Positions 8,998 to 17,271 of a stretch of DNA of 35,598 nucleotides are shown here, piece after piece (position 1 is the stretch's first letter; the number at the start of each line of letters is the position of its first letter). A program made the position numbers and the translations under genes. The stretch spans positions 1 through 35,598 of the forward strand of contig NZ_JAPCID010000071.1 in the NCBI RefSeq assembly GCF_027587175.1, written 5' to 3'. Under the pieces are notes generated by a model that was not told where the DNA came from, searched no databases, and saw nothing but the letters and a program-made list of their open reading frames with translations. This DNA is from Solirubrobacter deserti (lineage in GTDB: Bacteria; Actinomycetota; Thermoleophilia; Solirubrobacterales; Solirubrobacteraceae).

Positions 8998-10808
8998 ATC
9001 TGCTGCTCCATCTCCGACGGCAGCAACGGCTGCCCCTGGACCTTGCTGTAGGAGATCACGTCGACCAGGTAGCGCGCCCGCAGCTCGTGCGCGAGCTGGC
9101 CGCTGTTCATCTCCGGCACGAGCACGCGCTCGAACTTGCGCAGCAGCGCGCCCGTGTTCGCGGGCATCGGCCGCAGGTGGCGCAGGTGCGCCGTCGCGAC
9201 CCGCCCGCCGCCCTCCCGGACGCGCCGCGCACCCGCCCGGATCGTCCCGTAGCTCGAGCCCCAGCCGAGCACGAGCAGGTCCGCGTCCGGCTCGCCGTGG
9301 ATCTCGAGGTCGGGCACCGGGATGCCGTCCACCTTCTCGGCCCGCAGCTGCGTCATGCGCGCGTGGTTCGGGCCGTCGTAGGAGATCGCGCCGGTGCGGT
9401 CGGCCTTCTCCAGCCCGCCGATCCGGTGCTGGAGGCCGGGCGTGCCGGGGATCGCCCACGGCCGCGCGAGGTTGTCGTCGCGCGAGTACGGGAGGAACGG
9501 CCCGGTGGTCGTGGTGCGAAGGCGCGGGTCGATCGGCGGCAGCGAAGCGGCGTCCGGGATCCGCCACGGCTCGCTCGAGTTCGCGACGAAGAGGTCGGAG
9601 AGCAGGATCACCGGCGTGCGGTACTTGATCGCCAGCTGCGCCGCCTCGAAGACCGCCTCGAAGCACTGCCCCGGCGACTGCGCCGCGACCACCGGCAGCG
9701 GCGACTCGCCGTGGCGCCCGTACAGCGCCTGCAGCAGGTCGGACTGCTCGGTCTTGGTCGGCATGCCCGTCGACGGGCCGGCGCGCTGGACGTCGATGAT
9801 GACCATCGGCAGCTCCAGCGCCACCGCGAGCCCGATCGTCTCCGTCTTCAAGTCCAGGCCCGGCCCGGACGTGCACGTCACGCCCAGCGCGCCGCCGAAC
9901 GCCGCGCCCAGCGCCATCGACGCCGCCGCGATCTCGTCCTCGGCCTGGATGGTCCGCGCGCCCATGTCGTGCCGGCGCGCGAGCGCGTGCAGCAGGTCCG
10001 ACGCGGGCGTGATGGGGTACGCCCCGAACACCAGCGGCAACCCCGACTTCACCGACGCCGCGATCAACCCGAGCGCCGTCGCCTCGGTGCCGTTGACGTT
10101 GCGGTAGGTGCCGGGCGCGACGTCGACGTTGCGGTCGACCTTCACCTGCACGTCGATCAGCTCGGACGTCTCGCCGAAGCTCCAGCCCGCGCGGAACGCG
10201 GCCAGGTTCGCCTCGCACACCGGGCCCTTGAACTTGCCGCGGATCCAGCGCTCGGTGACGTCCACCGGCCGGTCGTAGAGCCAGGACAGCACGCCGAGCG
10301 CGAACAGGTTCTTGGCCTTCTGCGCGTCGCGGCTGGTCGCGCCCTCGATGCCTTCGACGGCGCGCGTCGTGAGCGAGCTCATCGGCACCCGCTTGACCGT
10401 GAAGCCGGCCAGCGTCCCGTCTTCCAGCGGGTTCTCCGCGTAGCCCGCCTTCTGCACCGCACGCACGCTGAACGCGTCCTCGTTGACGAGGATCGTCGCG
10501 CCGCGTTGCATCAGCGGCAGGTTCGCCTTCAGCGCCGCCGGGTTCATGGCCACGAGCACGTCCGGCGTGTCCCCGGGGGTGAGGATGTCGCGCGAGGCGA
10601 AGTGGATCTGGAAGGCCGACACGCCGGCGACCGTGCCGGCGGGCGCGCGGATCTCGGCCGGGAAGTCGGGCAGCGTGGCGAGGTCGTTGCCGAACACGGC
10701 GGTCGCGTCCGTGAAGCGGCTGCCCGCGAGCTGCATCCCGTCCCCGGAATCCCCCGCCATGCGGACGACGACGCGTTCACGGGTTTCACTCCGGTGGCTC
10801 GTCTCCAC
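8979..10808 (-). CDS. korA: 2-oxoacid:ferredoxin oxidoreductase, fused gamma-alpha subunit
   Basis: 609 aa from GTG 10808, chosen because AAAGG lies 8 nt upstream. An upstream ATG at 10829 would overlap the divergent hydrolase start. The first 185 or so residues are the gamma domain (VRMAGDSGDGMQLAGSRF; FPAEIRAPAG). The alpha domain follows, with GAYPITPASDLLHALA, QAEDEIAAASMALGAAFGG and TCTSGPGLDLKTE (pyruvate-ferredoxin oxidoreductase N-terminal signature). The C-terminal domain holds LVLGWGSSYG. This gamma-alpha fusion paired with a beta subunit, and no separate ferredoxin-like delta subunit nearby, is the arrangement of mycobacterial KorAB. First gene of the operon korA-korB-aminotransferase. 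Confidence 0.93.
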   Translation of the reverse strand: METSHRSETRERVVVRMAGDSGDGMQLAGSRFTDATAVFGNDLATLPDFPAEIRAPAGTVAGVSAFQIHFASRDILTPGDTPDVLVAMNPAALKANLPLMQRGATILVNEDAFSVRAVQKAGYAENPLEDGTLAGFTVKRVPMSSLTTRAVEGIEGATSRDAQKAKNLFALGVLSWLYDRPVDVTERWIRGKFKGPVCEANLAAFRAGWSFGETSELIDVQVKVDRNVDVAPGTYRNVNGTEATALGLIAASVKSGLPLVFGAYPITPASDLLHALARRHDMGARTIQAEDEIAAASMALGAAFGGALGVTCTSGPGLDLKTETIGLAVALELPMVIIDVQRAGPSTGMPTKTEQSDLLQALYGRHGESPLPVVAAQSPGQCFEAVFEAAQLAIKYRTPVILLSDLFVANSSEPWRIPDAASLPPIDPRLRTTTTGPFLPYSRDDNLARPWAIPGTPGLQHRIGGLEKADRTGAISYDGPNHARMTQLRAEKVDGIPVPDLEIHGEPDADLLVLGWGSSYGTIRAGARRVREGGGRVATAHLRHLRPMPANTGALLRKFERVLVPEMNSGQLAHELRARYLVDVISYSKVQGQPLLPSEMEQQIWRHLS

Positions 10809-10827
10809 GCTTGTAGCCTTTCGCATC

Positions 10828-11616
10828 ATGCGGCGGATGGAAAGTGCGGATGGTGTCGAACTCGCCGTTCGGGTGGAGGGCTCGGGACCGCCGCTGCTGC
10901 TGCTGCACGGGTTCCCGGACCGCGCCGATCTCTGGCGCCATCAGATCGAGGATCTGAAATCTGACTTCACCGTGATCGCGCCCGACCTGCGCGGCTTCGG
11001 CGACTCCGACAAGCCGGACGACGTGCGCGTCGGCAAGAGCGTCGGGGACATGGTGTCTCTGCTGGATCAGCTCGGCTTCGCAAAGGCGCACGTGGTCGGC
11101 CACGACTGGGGCGCGGGCGTCGCCTGGGCGTTCGCGTTCTCGGCCGCCGAGCGCCTGGACCGGTTCGCGGTGCTGTCGGTCGGCCACCCCGGCGTCCCGC
11201 CCACGCTCGCCCAGCGCGAGAAGGGCTGGTACCGCGACTTCTTCCTGCACGCCGAAGCCGAGGAGATCGTGCGCCGCGACGACTGGAAGCTGCTGCGCGA
11301 GTGGGCGGGCACGCATCCGGAGCCGGACCGCGTGCTCGCCGACCTCGAGCGCCCGGGCGCGCTCACCGCGGCGCTCAACTGGTACCGCTGCAACCACCGT
11401 CCCCGCAACGAGCTCAACCCGCCGCGCTTCACGGTCAATGCGCCCACGCTCGGCGTGTGGAGCAGCGGCGACGCCTACCTGCTCGAGGACCAGATGACCG
11501 GCTCGGCGGACTTCGTGCCCGACTTCCGCTACGAGCGGATCGACGGCGCCGGCCACTGGATGCAACTCGACGCCCCGGACCGGGTGACGGCGTTGCTAAG
11601 AAGCCATCTGTGCTGA
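10828..11616 (+). CDS. Alpha/beta hydrolase, epoxide hydrolase-like
   Basis: 262 aa from ATG 10828 (a second ATG at 10837 is equally possible; neither has a clear ribosome site). Landmarks: HGFPD (27-31, oxyanion region), DLRGFGDSDKP, nucleophile elbow GHDWGAG with Asp93 as nucleophile, and the catalytic His243 in GAGHWMQ. An Asp rather than Ser nucleophile, with a HGFPD motif, places it with epoxide hydrolases and haloalkane dehalogenases. The substrate is unknown. The amidase gene starts inside its last codons, so both are probably one operon. Its 5' end is 19 bp from the korA start on the other strand. Confidence 0.88.
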   Translation: MRRMESADGVELAVRVEGSGPPLLLLHGFPDRADLWRHQIEDLKSDFTVIAPDLRGFGDSDKPDDVRVGKSVGDMVSLLDQLGFAKAHVVGHDWGAGVAWAFAFSAAERLDRFAVLSVGHPGVPPTLAQREKGWYRDFFLHAEAEEIVRRDDWKLLREWAGTHPEPDRVLADLERPGALTAALNWYRCNHRPRNELNPPRFTVNAPTLGVWSSGDAYLLEDQMTGSADFVPDFRYERIDGAGHWMQLDAPDRVTALLRSHLC

Positions 11617-12899
11617 GTGCCGCATCGCTGCGCGCCGCGTTCGCCGCGCGTGAGATCTCCCCGGTCGAGGTCATCGACGCGTTCGACCCGCTGCCCGAGT
11701 ACGGCGCGTTCATCACGCTCACGCTCGAGCGCGCGCGCGAGGAGGCCAAGGCCGCCGAGGCCGCGTACCGCGACGGCACGCAGCGTCCGCTGGAAGGGCT
11801 TACGCTCGCGGTCAAGGACCTGTTCGACACCGAAGGCGTGCGCACGACCTACGGGTCGAAGCTCTTCGCCGAGCACGTCCCGAGCGCCGACGCCGCGCTC
11901 GTGCACCGCGCCCGCGACGCCGGCGCGATCGTCGTCGGCAAGACGCTCACGCACGAGTTCGCGTGGGGCATCACGAGCGTGAACCCGCACTTTGCGCCGT
12001 GCCGGAACCCGCACGACCCCGCGCGCGTCGCGGGCGGAAGCAGCGGCGGCTCGGGCGTGGCGCTTGCGCTCGGTCAGGCGGCGCTCGCGCTGGGGACCGA
12101 CACGGGCGGCTCGATCCGCATCCCGGCCGCCTTCTGCGGCGTGTCCGGGCTCAAGCCCACGTACGGCCTGCTGTCCACCGACGGCGTGTATCCGCTCGCG
12201 CGCTCGCTCGACCACGCCGGGCCGATGGCGCGCACCCCCGCCGACGTCAAGCTCTTCTTCGAGGCCCTGGCGGGCCGCGCGCCGGCGAAGCCGGCCGAGC
12301 GCATCGCGGTCTGCCCCGACCTGCACGTGCGTCCGCTCGAGCCGGGGATCCAGCGCGCCTTCGACCACGCCGTCTCCTCCTTCGGCACGTTCGAGGTGCC
12401 GTTCGAGCACGCCGGCCGCCTGTATCCCACCTACGCCGCGATCCAGAACGGCGAGGCGGCGCAAACCCACGCGCAGCTGTTCCCCAAGCGCCGCGCCGAC
12501 TACGGGCAGGACGTCGCCGCACGCATCGACAACGCGCTGAAGGTCACGCTGGCCGAGTACGCGGAGGCGATCGCCGAGCGCGAGCGCATCCGGGCCGCGT
12601 TCCAGCGCATCTTCGTCGCCGCCGACCTGCTGCTCACGCCGGTCTCGGCCGTTCCGCCGGAGCGTCGCGACGAGCCCGACCCGCAGGGCTTCCGCGACGG
12701 CGTGCTGCCCTACACCGTCCCGCAGGACCTCGCAGGCCTGCCGGCGTGCGCGGTGCCCGTCGGCTTCGACGACGACGGCCTACCCGTGGCCGTCCAGATC
12801 ACGGGACCGCCGCGCAGCGAGGGCCGCGTGCTCGCGTTCGCCGAAACGCTCTTTAGCGCGACAGCATCGGCGAGGGCGGGATCTGCGTCCGCCCCTTGA
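11610..12899 (+). CDS. Amidase signature family hydrolase
   Basis: 429 aa from GTG 11610, overlapping the hydrolase stop by 7 nt. The Ser-cisSer-Lys triad is intact and correctly spaced: Lys69 (AVKDLFD), Ser144 in GGSSGGSG and the nucleophile Ser168 in GTDTGGSIRIP; GVSGLKPTYG follows. It hydrolyses an amide to acid plus amine or ammonia. At 429 aa it is shorter than GatA (about 480), there are no gatB or gatC neighbours, and the N-terminal helix region is trimmed, so a catabolic amidase is more likely than the tRNA amidotransferase subunit. Its last 47 bases overlap tail to tail with the UBP zinc-finger gene. Confidence 0.9.
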   Translation: MLSAASLRAAFAAREISPVEVIDAFDPLPEYGAFITLTLERAREEAKAAEAAYRDGTQRPLEGLTLAVKDLFDTEGVRTTYGSKLFAEHVPSADAALVHRARDAGAIVVGKTLTHEFAWGITSVNPHFAPCRNPHDPARVAGGSSGGSGVALALGQAALALGTDTGGSIRIPAAFCGVSGLKPTYGLLSTDGVYPLARSLDHAGPMARTPADVKLFFEALAGRAPAKPAERIAVCPDLHVRPLEPGIQRAFDHAVSSFGTFEVPFEHAGRLYPTYAAIQNGEAAQTHAQLFPKRRADYGQDVAARIDNALKVTLAEYAEAIAERERIRAAFQRIFVAADLLLTPVSAVPPERRDEPDPQGFRDGVLPYTVPQDLAGLPACAVPVGFDDDGLPVAVQITGPPRSEGRVLAFAETLFSATASARAGSASAP

Positions 12900-13173
12900 T
12901 CTGCGGGATCAGCATCCCGACCTCGTCCTCGAAGCACCAGCACCACTCCTCACCCGGCTCCAGCGAGCGGATGATTGGGTGCTCGGTCGCGCGCGCGTGC
13001 GCGCTCGCGTGCTTGTTGGGCGAGTCGTCGCAGCAGCCGACGTGCCCGCAGCTGAGGCAGATGCGCAGGTGCAGCCAGACGCCTCCCGCGGCGAGGCAGT
13101 CCTCGCAGCCCGCGGACTCGGCCGGCAGCTCGGTGAGCTCGATCTGATCGGTGTGGGAGCAGCGTTTCGTCAT
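12853..13173 (-). CDS. UBP-type (ZnF-UBP) zinc finger protein
   Basis: 106 aa, ATG start overlapping the histidine kinase stop (ATGA). One compact ZnF-UBP domain fills most of the protein: Cys5-x-His7, Cys23-x2-Cys26, Cys39-x2-Cys42, Cys47, His55, His59 and His65, with the typical LRICLSCGHVGCCDDSPNKHA core. A second Cys pair (Trp-Cys78-Trp-Cys80) follows in the tail. In eukaryotes this finger grips the free C-terminal Gly-Gly of ubiquitin; its role in bacteria is not established. Its place as last gene in a tightly coupled set with a sensor kinase and a receiver/thioredoxin-reductase fusion suggests it is a working part of that signalling module. Confidence 0.9.
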   Translation of the reverse strand: MTKRCSHTDQIELTELPAESAGCEDCLAAGGVWLHLRICLSCGHVGCCDDSPNKHASAHARATEHPIIRSLEPGEEWCWCFEDEVGMLIPQIKGRTQIPPSPMLSR

Positions 13174-14585
13174 TTCTTCTTTCCGTCGATCGGGAGCCAG
13201 ACGTGGAAGACCGTGCCTTCGCCGTTGCTCTCGAATGAAAGCGAGCCGCCGTGGCGCTGCTCGACGATCCGGCGCGCGGTGTCCAGACCCATGCCCGTCC
13301 CGCTCCCCGGCGCCTTGGTGGTGAAGAACGGGTCGAAGATGCGCGCGCGGACGTCCTCGGGGATGCCTGGCCCGTTGTCGGCGATGTCGACCCGCACGCA
13401 ACCGTTGTCGGGCAGGGTCCGGATGGTGATCGTGCCCGTCTCGCCCAGCGCGCCGATCGCGTTGTCGAGCAGGTTCGTCCACACCTGGTTGAGCTCGGAG
13501 CCGCGCATCGTGAGCTTGGGCAGCGTCTCGTCGTACTCGCGCTTGACCTTGATGCTCGTGTGCTTGAGCTTGTGCTTGAGCATGATCAGCGTGCTGTCGA
13601 GGCCCTCGTGCACGTCGGCCACGACGACCTCGCCGCGGTCCATGTACGCGTAGGTCTTGATCGCCTTCACCAGCTTGGACATGCGGTCGGTGGAGTCGAC
13701 GAGCTCGTTGGCCAGCTCCTGCGCGGACAGCGTGGACGCCACCCACCACAGCGCCTTCAGAGAGGCGTGCGTCCCCTCGCCGGTGACGGCGACCACGCGC
13801 CGGACCCAGTCCTCGTCGAGGCCGGCGGACGCGAGCGGCTCCGAGAAGCGATAGCCGTCGGTGATGCCGAGCTCGTCGAGGATGTCCTCCATCGCGTCGA
13901 TCGCGTCGGACTCGTCGAGCGCGCCCTGCGCCTCGCGCTTCTCGGCCCGGTCGAGCGCCTCCTTCTGCAGCTCGAGCAGCTTCTCCGCGTCCACGCGCTC
14001 GATGCCGGCCTCCACGAACGCCCGCAGCGCGTAGTTGATGACGTGCATCGCCTGCACGAGGTCGCTCGCGGCGCGCCGTGCCGCGGCGGCCGGGTTGTTG
14101 AGCTCGTGCGCGAGCCCGGCGGCCATCGTGCCCAGCGAGGTGAGCCGTTCGCGGCTGGACTCGCGTGCGTTGATGCTGCGCATGACCGGCCCGATCACCT
14201 GCATCACATGGCGGTGGACCGAGCGGTGCTTGAGCGCCAGCTGGATGAACGCCTCGCGCGGGATGATCGAGACGCGGCAGTCGACGCCCGCCTCGACGGT
14301 CAGCGGCAGTTGGCTCTCGGTGATGGCGGCGATCGCGCCGATCCAGGTCGGCGCCTGATTGACCGTGCCCGGGTCGACACCGCCGGCGGTGCGGATGAAG
14401 CCGCGCGTGGTCCCGCCGAACAGCAGCAGCGGGCCGGGCGAGTCGACGCCCTGCTCGAGCAGCACCTCGCCCTCTTCGGCCTCGCGGATCGGCGGGGTGA
14501 TCGCGGCCCACTCCGCCAGCTCCTCGTCGGTCAGCCCGTCGAAGAGGTCCATGCGGCGCAGCTCGTCGATCAGCTCCATGTTCAT
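13170..14585 (-). CDS. Sensor histidine kinase with N-terminal cyclic-nucleotide-binding-like domain
   Basis: 471 aa, no membrane segments, so cytosolic. Residues about 10-125 form a Crp-like cNMP-binding fold (LFDGLTDEELAEWA..., EEGEVLLEQG, IIPREAF). HisKA follows with the phospho-accepting His160 in AAGLAHELNNP, then an inserted helical stretch of about 130 residues. The ATPase domain has an N box (NQVWTNLLDNAIGAL), G1 (DNGPGIPEDV), F box (FDPFFTTK) and G2 (GSGTGMGL). It should autophosphorylate and hand phosphate to the receiver domain encoded just upstream, with which its start overlaps (ATGA). The ligand of the sensor domain is unknown. An in-frame ATG two codons later is an alternative start. 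Confidence 0.92.
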   Translation of the reverse strand: MNMELIDELRRMDLFDGLTDEELAEWAAITPPIREAEEGEVLLEQGVDSPGPLLLFGGTTRGFIRTAGGVDPGTVNQAPTWIGAIAAITESQLPLTVEAGVDCRVSIIPREAFIQLALKHRSVHRHVMQVIGPVMRSINARESSRERLTSLGTMAAGLAHELNNPAAAARRAASDLVQAMHVINYALRAFVEAGIERVDAEKLLELQKEALDRAEKREAQGALDESDAIDAMEDILDELGITDGYRFSEPLASAGLDEDWVRRVVAVTGEGTHASLKALWWVASTLSAQELANELVDSTDRMSKLVKAIKTYAYMDRGEVVVADVHEGLDSTLIMLKHKLKHTSIKVKREYDETLPKLTMRGSELNQVWTNLLDNAIGALGETGTITIRTLPDNGCVRVDIADNGPGIPEDVRARIFDPFFTTKAPGSGTGMGLDTARRIVEQRHGGSLSFESNGEGTVFHVWLPIDGKKK

Positions 14586-16237
14586 TCCGCCAGGTACTCG
14601 TGGATCAGTGAGACGGCCATCGAGCCCTCGCCCACCGCGCTCGCGACGCGCTTGATCGAACGCGCGCGCACGTCTCCCGCAACGAACACGCCCGGCACCG
14701 TCGTCTCCAGCGTGTACGGGTCGCGTTTGAGCGGGAACGCGGACCGGGCGTCCGCGCCGGCGAGGATGAAGCCGCGCTCGTCGCGCCCGACCACGCCCTC
14801 CAGCCAGTCCGTGCGGGGCGCGGCGCCGATGAACACGAACATCGCGTCCACCGTCTCGTCGCGCTCGCCGTCCTCGTCGCGGATGCGGATCGAGTGCAGG
14901 TGGTCGTTGCCCTCGGCCGCCACCACCTGCGCGTTCACGCGCACGTCGATGTTCTCGATCGCCGCGATCTGCTCGATCAGGTAGTGCGACATGGAGCGGA
15001 CGAGCGAGTCACCGCGGACCAGCATCGTCACCCTGCTCGCGTAGTTGCTGAAGTGCACGGCGGCCTGGCCGGCGGAGTTCGCGCCACCGATGATCACCAC
15101 GTGCTGCTGGGCGCACGAGCGCGCCTCGGTGAGCGCCGCGCCGTAGTAGATGCCCTTGCCGGTGAAGGTGTCGAAACCGGGCGCGTCGAGCCGGCGATAG
15201 GAGACGCCGGAGGCCACGAGCACGCAGTTGGCGGAGAGCACGCCGCCGCCGGACAGCTCGACGATCCGCCCCGCGCCCTCGACGCGCAACGCGACCGCGT
15301 CCTGCACCGCCAGCAGCTCGGCGCCGAGCCGGCGCGCCTGGTCGGTCGCGCGACGGGCGAGGTCGGAGCCGGACAGGCCGGCCGGGAAGCCGAGGTAGTT
15401 CTCGATCCGGGAGGACGTGCCGGCCTGGCCGCCGGGCGCCTCGCGCTCGACCATCACGGTCTTCAGGCCCTCGGACGCGCCGTACACGGCCGCCGCCAGG
15501 CCCGCCGGCCCGCCGCCGACGATCGCCAGGTCGTAGTGGTCCTCCGCGGGCGCGGCCGACACGCCGAGCCGCTCGGCCAGCTCCAGCACCGTCGGGCGCT
15601 CGAGCACGGTCCCGTCCTCGAGCAGCGCGACCGGCAGCCGGCCGTCGGAGACGTCGGCGACCTGCAGCAGCTCGCGCGCCTCGGCGTCGCGCTCGACGTC
15701 CAGCCAGCGCATCGGGACGCGGTTGCGGGCCAGGAAGTCGCGCAGGTCGTGCGAGTCGCGGCTGAAGCGGTGCCCGACGACGCGCACGCCGCCCGACTCG
15801 AGCGCCGCGCCCGCCTCCCACGTGGTCAGCAGGTCCTCCACCACCGGGTACAGCTGCTCCTCCGGCGGGTCCCACGGCTTGAGCAGGTAGTAGTCGAGGT
15901 CGACCTCGTTGATGGCCTGGATCGCCGCCTCGGTGTCCGCGTACGCCGTCAGCAGCACGCGCTTGGCGTCGGGCACGAGCTTGCGCGCCTCAACCAGGTA
16001 CTCGGTGCCCGCCATCCCCGGCATGCGCTGATCGGCCACCAGCAGCGCCACCTGCTCGCCGCGCGCGACGAGCTCCTTCAGCGCGTCCAGCGCCTCGGGC
16101 CCGCTGGTGGCGCGCACGATCCGGTAGCGCTCGCCGAACTGGCGCCGCAGATCACGAGCGACCGCCGCGAGCACGGCGGGCTCGTCGTCGACGCAGACGA
16201 TCGCAGCGCGGCGACGGCGCGGTTCGGATGCCTCCAT
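14582..16237 (-). CDS. Fused response-regulator receiver / thioredoxin reductase-like flavoprotein
   Basis: 551 aa. Residues about 10-140 are a full receiver domain: acidic pair Asp17-Asp18, phospho-acceptor Asp69 (VADQRMPG), Thr/Ala pair in LLTAYA, and Lys120 (LLKPW). Residues about 150-228 form a thioredoxin/glutaredoxin-like domain whose CxxC position reads Ser159-Arg-Asp-Ser162. From about 233 on it is a thioredoxin reductase-type flavoprotein, with FAD motif GGGPAG (241-246), NAD(P) motif IGGANSAG and the C-terminal FVAGDVRARS FAD motif. The redox-active CATC of true thioredoxin reductase is missing; the region reads YYGAALTEARSC. It should bind FAD and NAD(P)H but not reduce thioredoxin in the usual way. 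Partner of the histidine kinase downstream. Confidence 0.92.
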   Translation of the reverse strand: MEASEPRRRRAAIVCVDDEPAVLAAVARDLRRQFGERYRIVRATSGPEALDALKELVARGEQVALLVADQRMPGMAGTEYLVEARKLVPDAKRVLLTAYADTEAAIQAINEVDLDYYLLKPWDPPEEQLYPVVEDLLTTWEAGAALESGGVRVVGHRFSRDSHDLRDFLARNRVPMRWLDVERDAEARELLQVADVSDGRLPVALLEDGTVLERPTVLELAERLGVSAAPAEDHYDLAIVGGGPAGLAAAVYGASEGLKTVMVEREAPGGQAGTSSRIENYLGFPAGLSGSDLARRATDQARRLGAELLAVQDAVALRVEGAGRIVELSGGGVLSANCVLVASGVSYRRLDAPGFDTFTGKGIYYGAALTEARSCAQQHVVIIGGANSAGQAAVHFSNYASRVTMLVRGDSLVRSMSHYLIEQIAAIENIDVRVNAQVVAAEGNDHLHSIRIRDEDGERDETVDAMFVFIGAAPRTDWLEGVVGRDERGFILAGADARSAFPLKRDPYTLETTVPGVFVAGDVRARSIKRVASAVGEGSMAVSLIHEYLAE

Positions 16238-16247
16238 GGCAGAAACG

Positions 16248-17258
16248 CTATATGACGCGGACCGGCGTCCCGACTTCCACGAACTCGAAGACCACTTCGA
16301 CCTCGGGCATCGGGATCCGCGCGCCGCCGTGCGAGGCGGGGCCGGCGGGCACGTCGGCGGCGCCGTAGATGGCCAGGCCTACGCCCCAGTACACGGCGTG
16401 GTCCATGAACATCTTGAACGGCACCGACCACGCCTCTTCGACCTCGCGCGTGACCTTGAAGTTGCCGGGCGGCGTCCCCAGGTCGGTCGAGTTGTTGCCG
16501 ACGCCGGTGGAGGTGTGGATGACGCGCACCACGCGTCCGGCCTCGATCAGCAGGATCACGCCCTGGCCGCGGTGGATCTCGACCTTGCGGCCGCTGCCGG
16601 TGCGGTTCTGGGCCAGCGGCCGGCCCGCGCTGTCCAGCCGGTCCTGGGTCATCTCTCCGACGATCCCGTCGCGCTCGAGCCCTTCCCAGGACTGGAAGGC
16701 GAGCACGGCCTGCTGGGAGCGGTAGTCCCACTTGCCGGTGACCGCGTCCTCGGGTAGGTAGCCCAGCTGCGCCAGCTTGTCCTGCACGGCGCGCGGGTCG
16801 CTCGGTGCGGCCGGCTTCTTGGTCGGCGGCTTGGGCGCCTCGTACTCCTCCGGCGGCGCGAAGTCCGCGCGCGTGAACGTGCGCCCGCGGATCTCGACCT
16901 CCTCGATCTCGCTGTCGGCGCCCGTGGCCGTGTACACGACCTGCGCCACGCGCGCGAGGTAGGAGACGTCGGAGGCGGCGAAGGTGCCGGAGAACTCGAG
17001 CTCGACCTTGTTGTCTTCGACCTCGGCGGAGGTGAGCGTCACGCCGCTCGGGATCGCCGAGCCGTAGCCCTTCTTGCGCTCGGCGGCGGTGACGCCCTGC
17101 AGCAGCACCTTCAGCGCCGCCTCGGGGCCGTCCGCGGCCTGGCGCTTGACCGAGGACAGCGCCTCGCCGCGCAACACGTAGATCTTGACCGTCTTGGCCT
17201 CCGCGACGGCGGGAAGCAGCAGGACGAAGGCGGCGATGAGCAGGGACAAACGGGCCAT
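16248..17258 (-). CDS. Exported GerMN / peptidoglycan-binding / YkuD-like protein, probably inactive
   Basis: 336 aa from ATG 17258 (GTG 17267 also possible). A signal peptide (MARLSLLIAAFVLLLPAVAEA) is followed by a GerMN-like domain (about 22-130), a Pro/Lys linker, a peptidoglycan-binding repeat (about 150-210: DPRAVQDKLAQLGYLPEDA and AVLAFQSWEGLERDGIVG) and a C-terminal YkuD/L,D-transpeptidase fold (about 225-336). In active enzymes the fold ends in IHG...SHGCxR. Here the two spots read AIYG and SHGGAR: the catalytic Cys is Gly312 and the partner His is Tyr. It therefore probably binds cell wall without crosslinking it. The receiver/thioredoxin-reductase gene starts 10 nt downstream on the same strand. 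Confidence 0.86.
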   Translation of the reverse strand: MARLSLLIAAFVLLLPAVAEAKTVKIYVLRGEALSSVKRQAADGPEAALKVLLQGVTAAERKKGYGSAIPSGVTLTSAEVEDNKVELEFSGTFAASDVSYLARVAQVVYTATGADSEIEEVEIRGRTFTRADFAPPEEYEAPKPPTKKPAAPSDPRAVQDKLAQLGYLPEDAVTGKWDYRSQQAVLAFQSWEGLERDGIVGEMTQDRLDSAGRPLAQNRTGSGRKVEIHRGQGVILLIEAGRVVRVIHTSTGVGNNSTDLGTPPGNFKVTREVEEAWSVPFKMFMDHAVYWGVGLAIYGAADVPAGPASHGGARIPMPEVEVVFEFVEVGTPVRVI

Positions 17259-17271
17259 GAGGCCCACAAGG

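Noticed and set aside
8988-10964. 658-codon plus-strand open frame over korA
   Set aside because: Antisense to korA. Repetitive Arg/His/Leu composition and no domain signature.
11610-12899. Amidase as GatA of the tRNA amidotransferase
   Set aside because: It is about 50 residues too short, has no gatB or gatC nearby, and is paired with an epoxide hydrolase-like gene.
13251-14984. 577-codon plus-strand open frame over the histidine kinase region
   Set aside because: Antisense to the kinase and the receiver/thioredoxin-reductase fusion. No recognisable motif; composition is that of a shadow frame.
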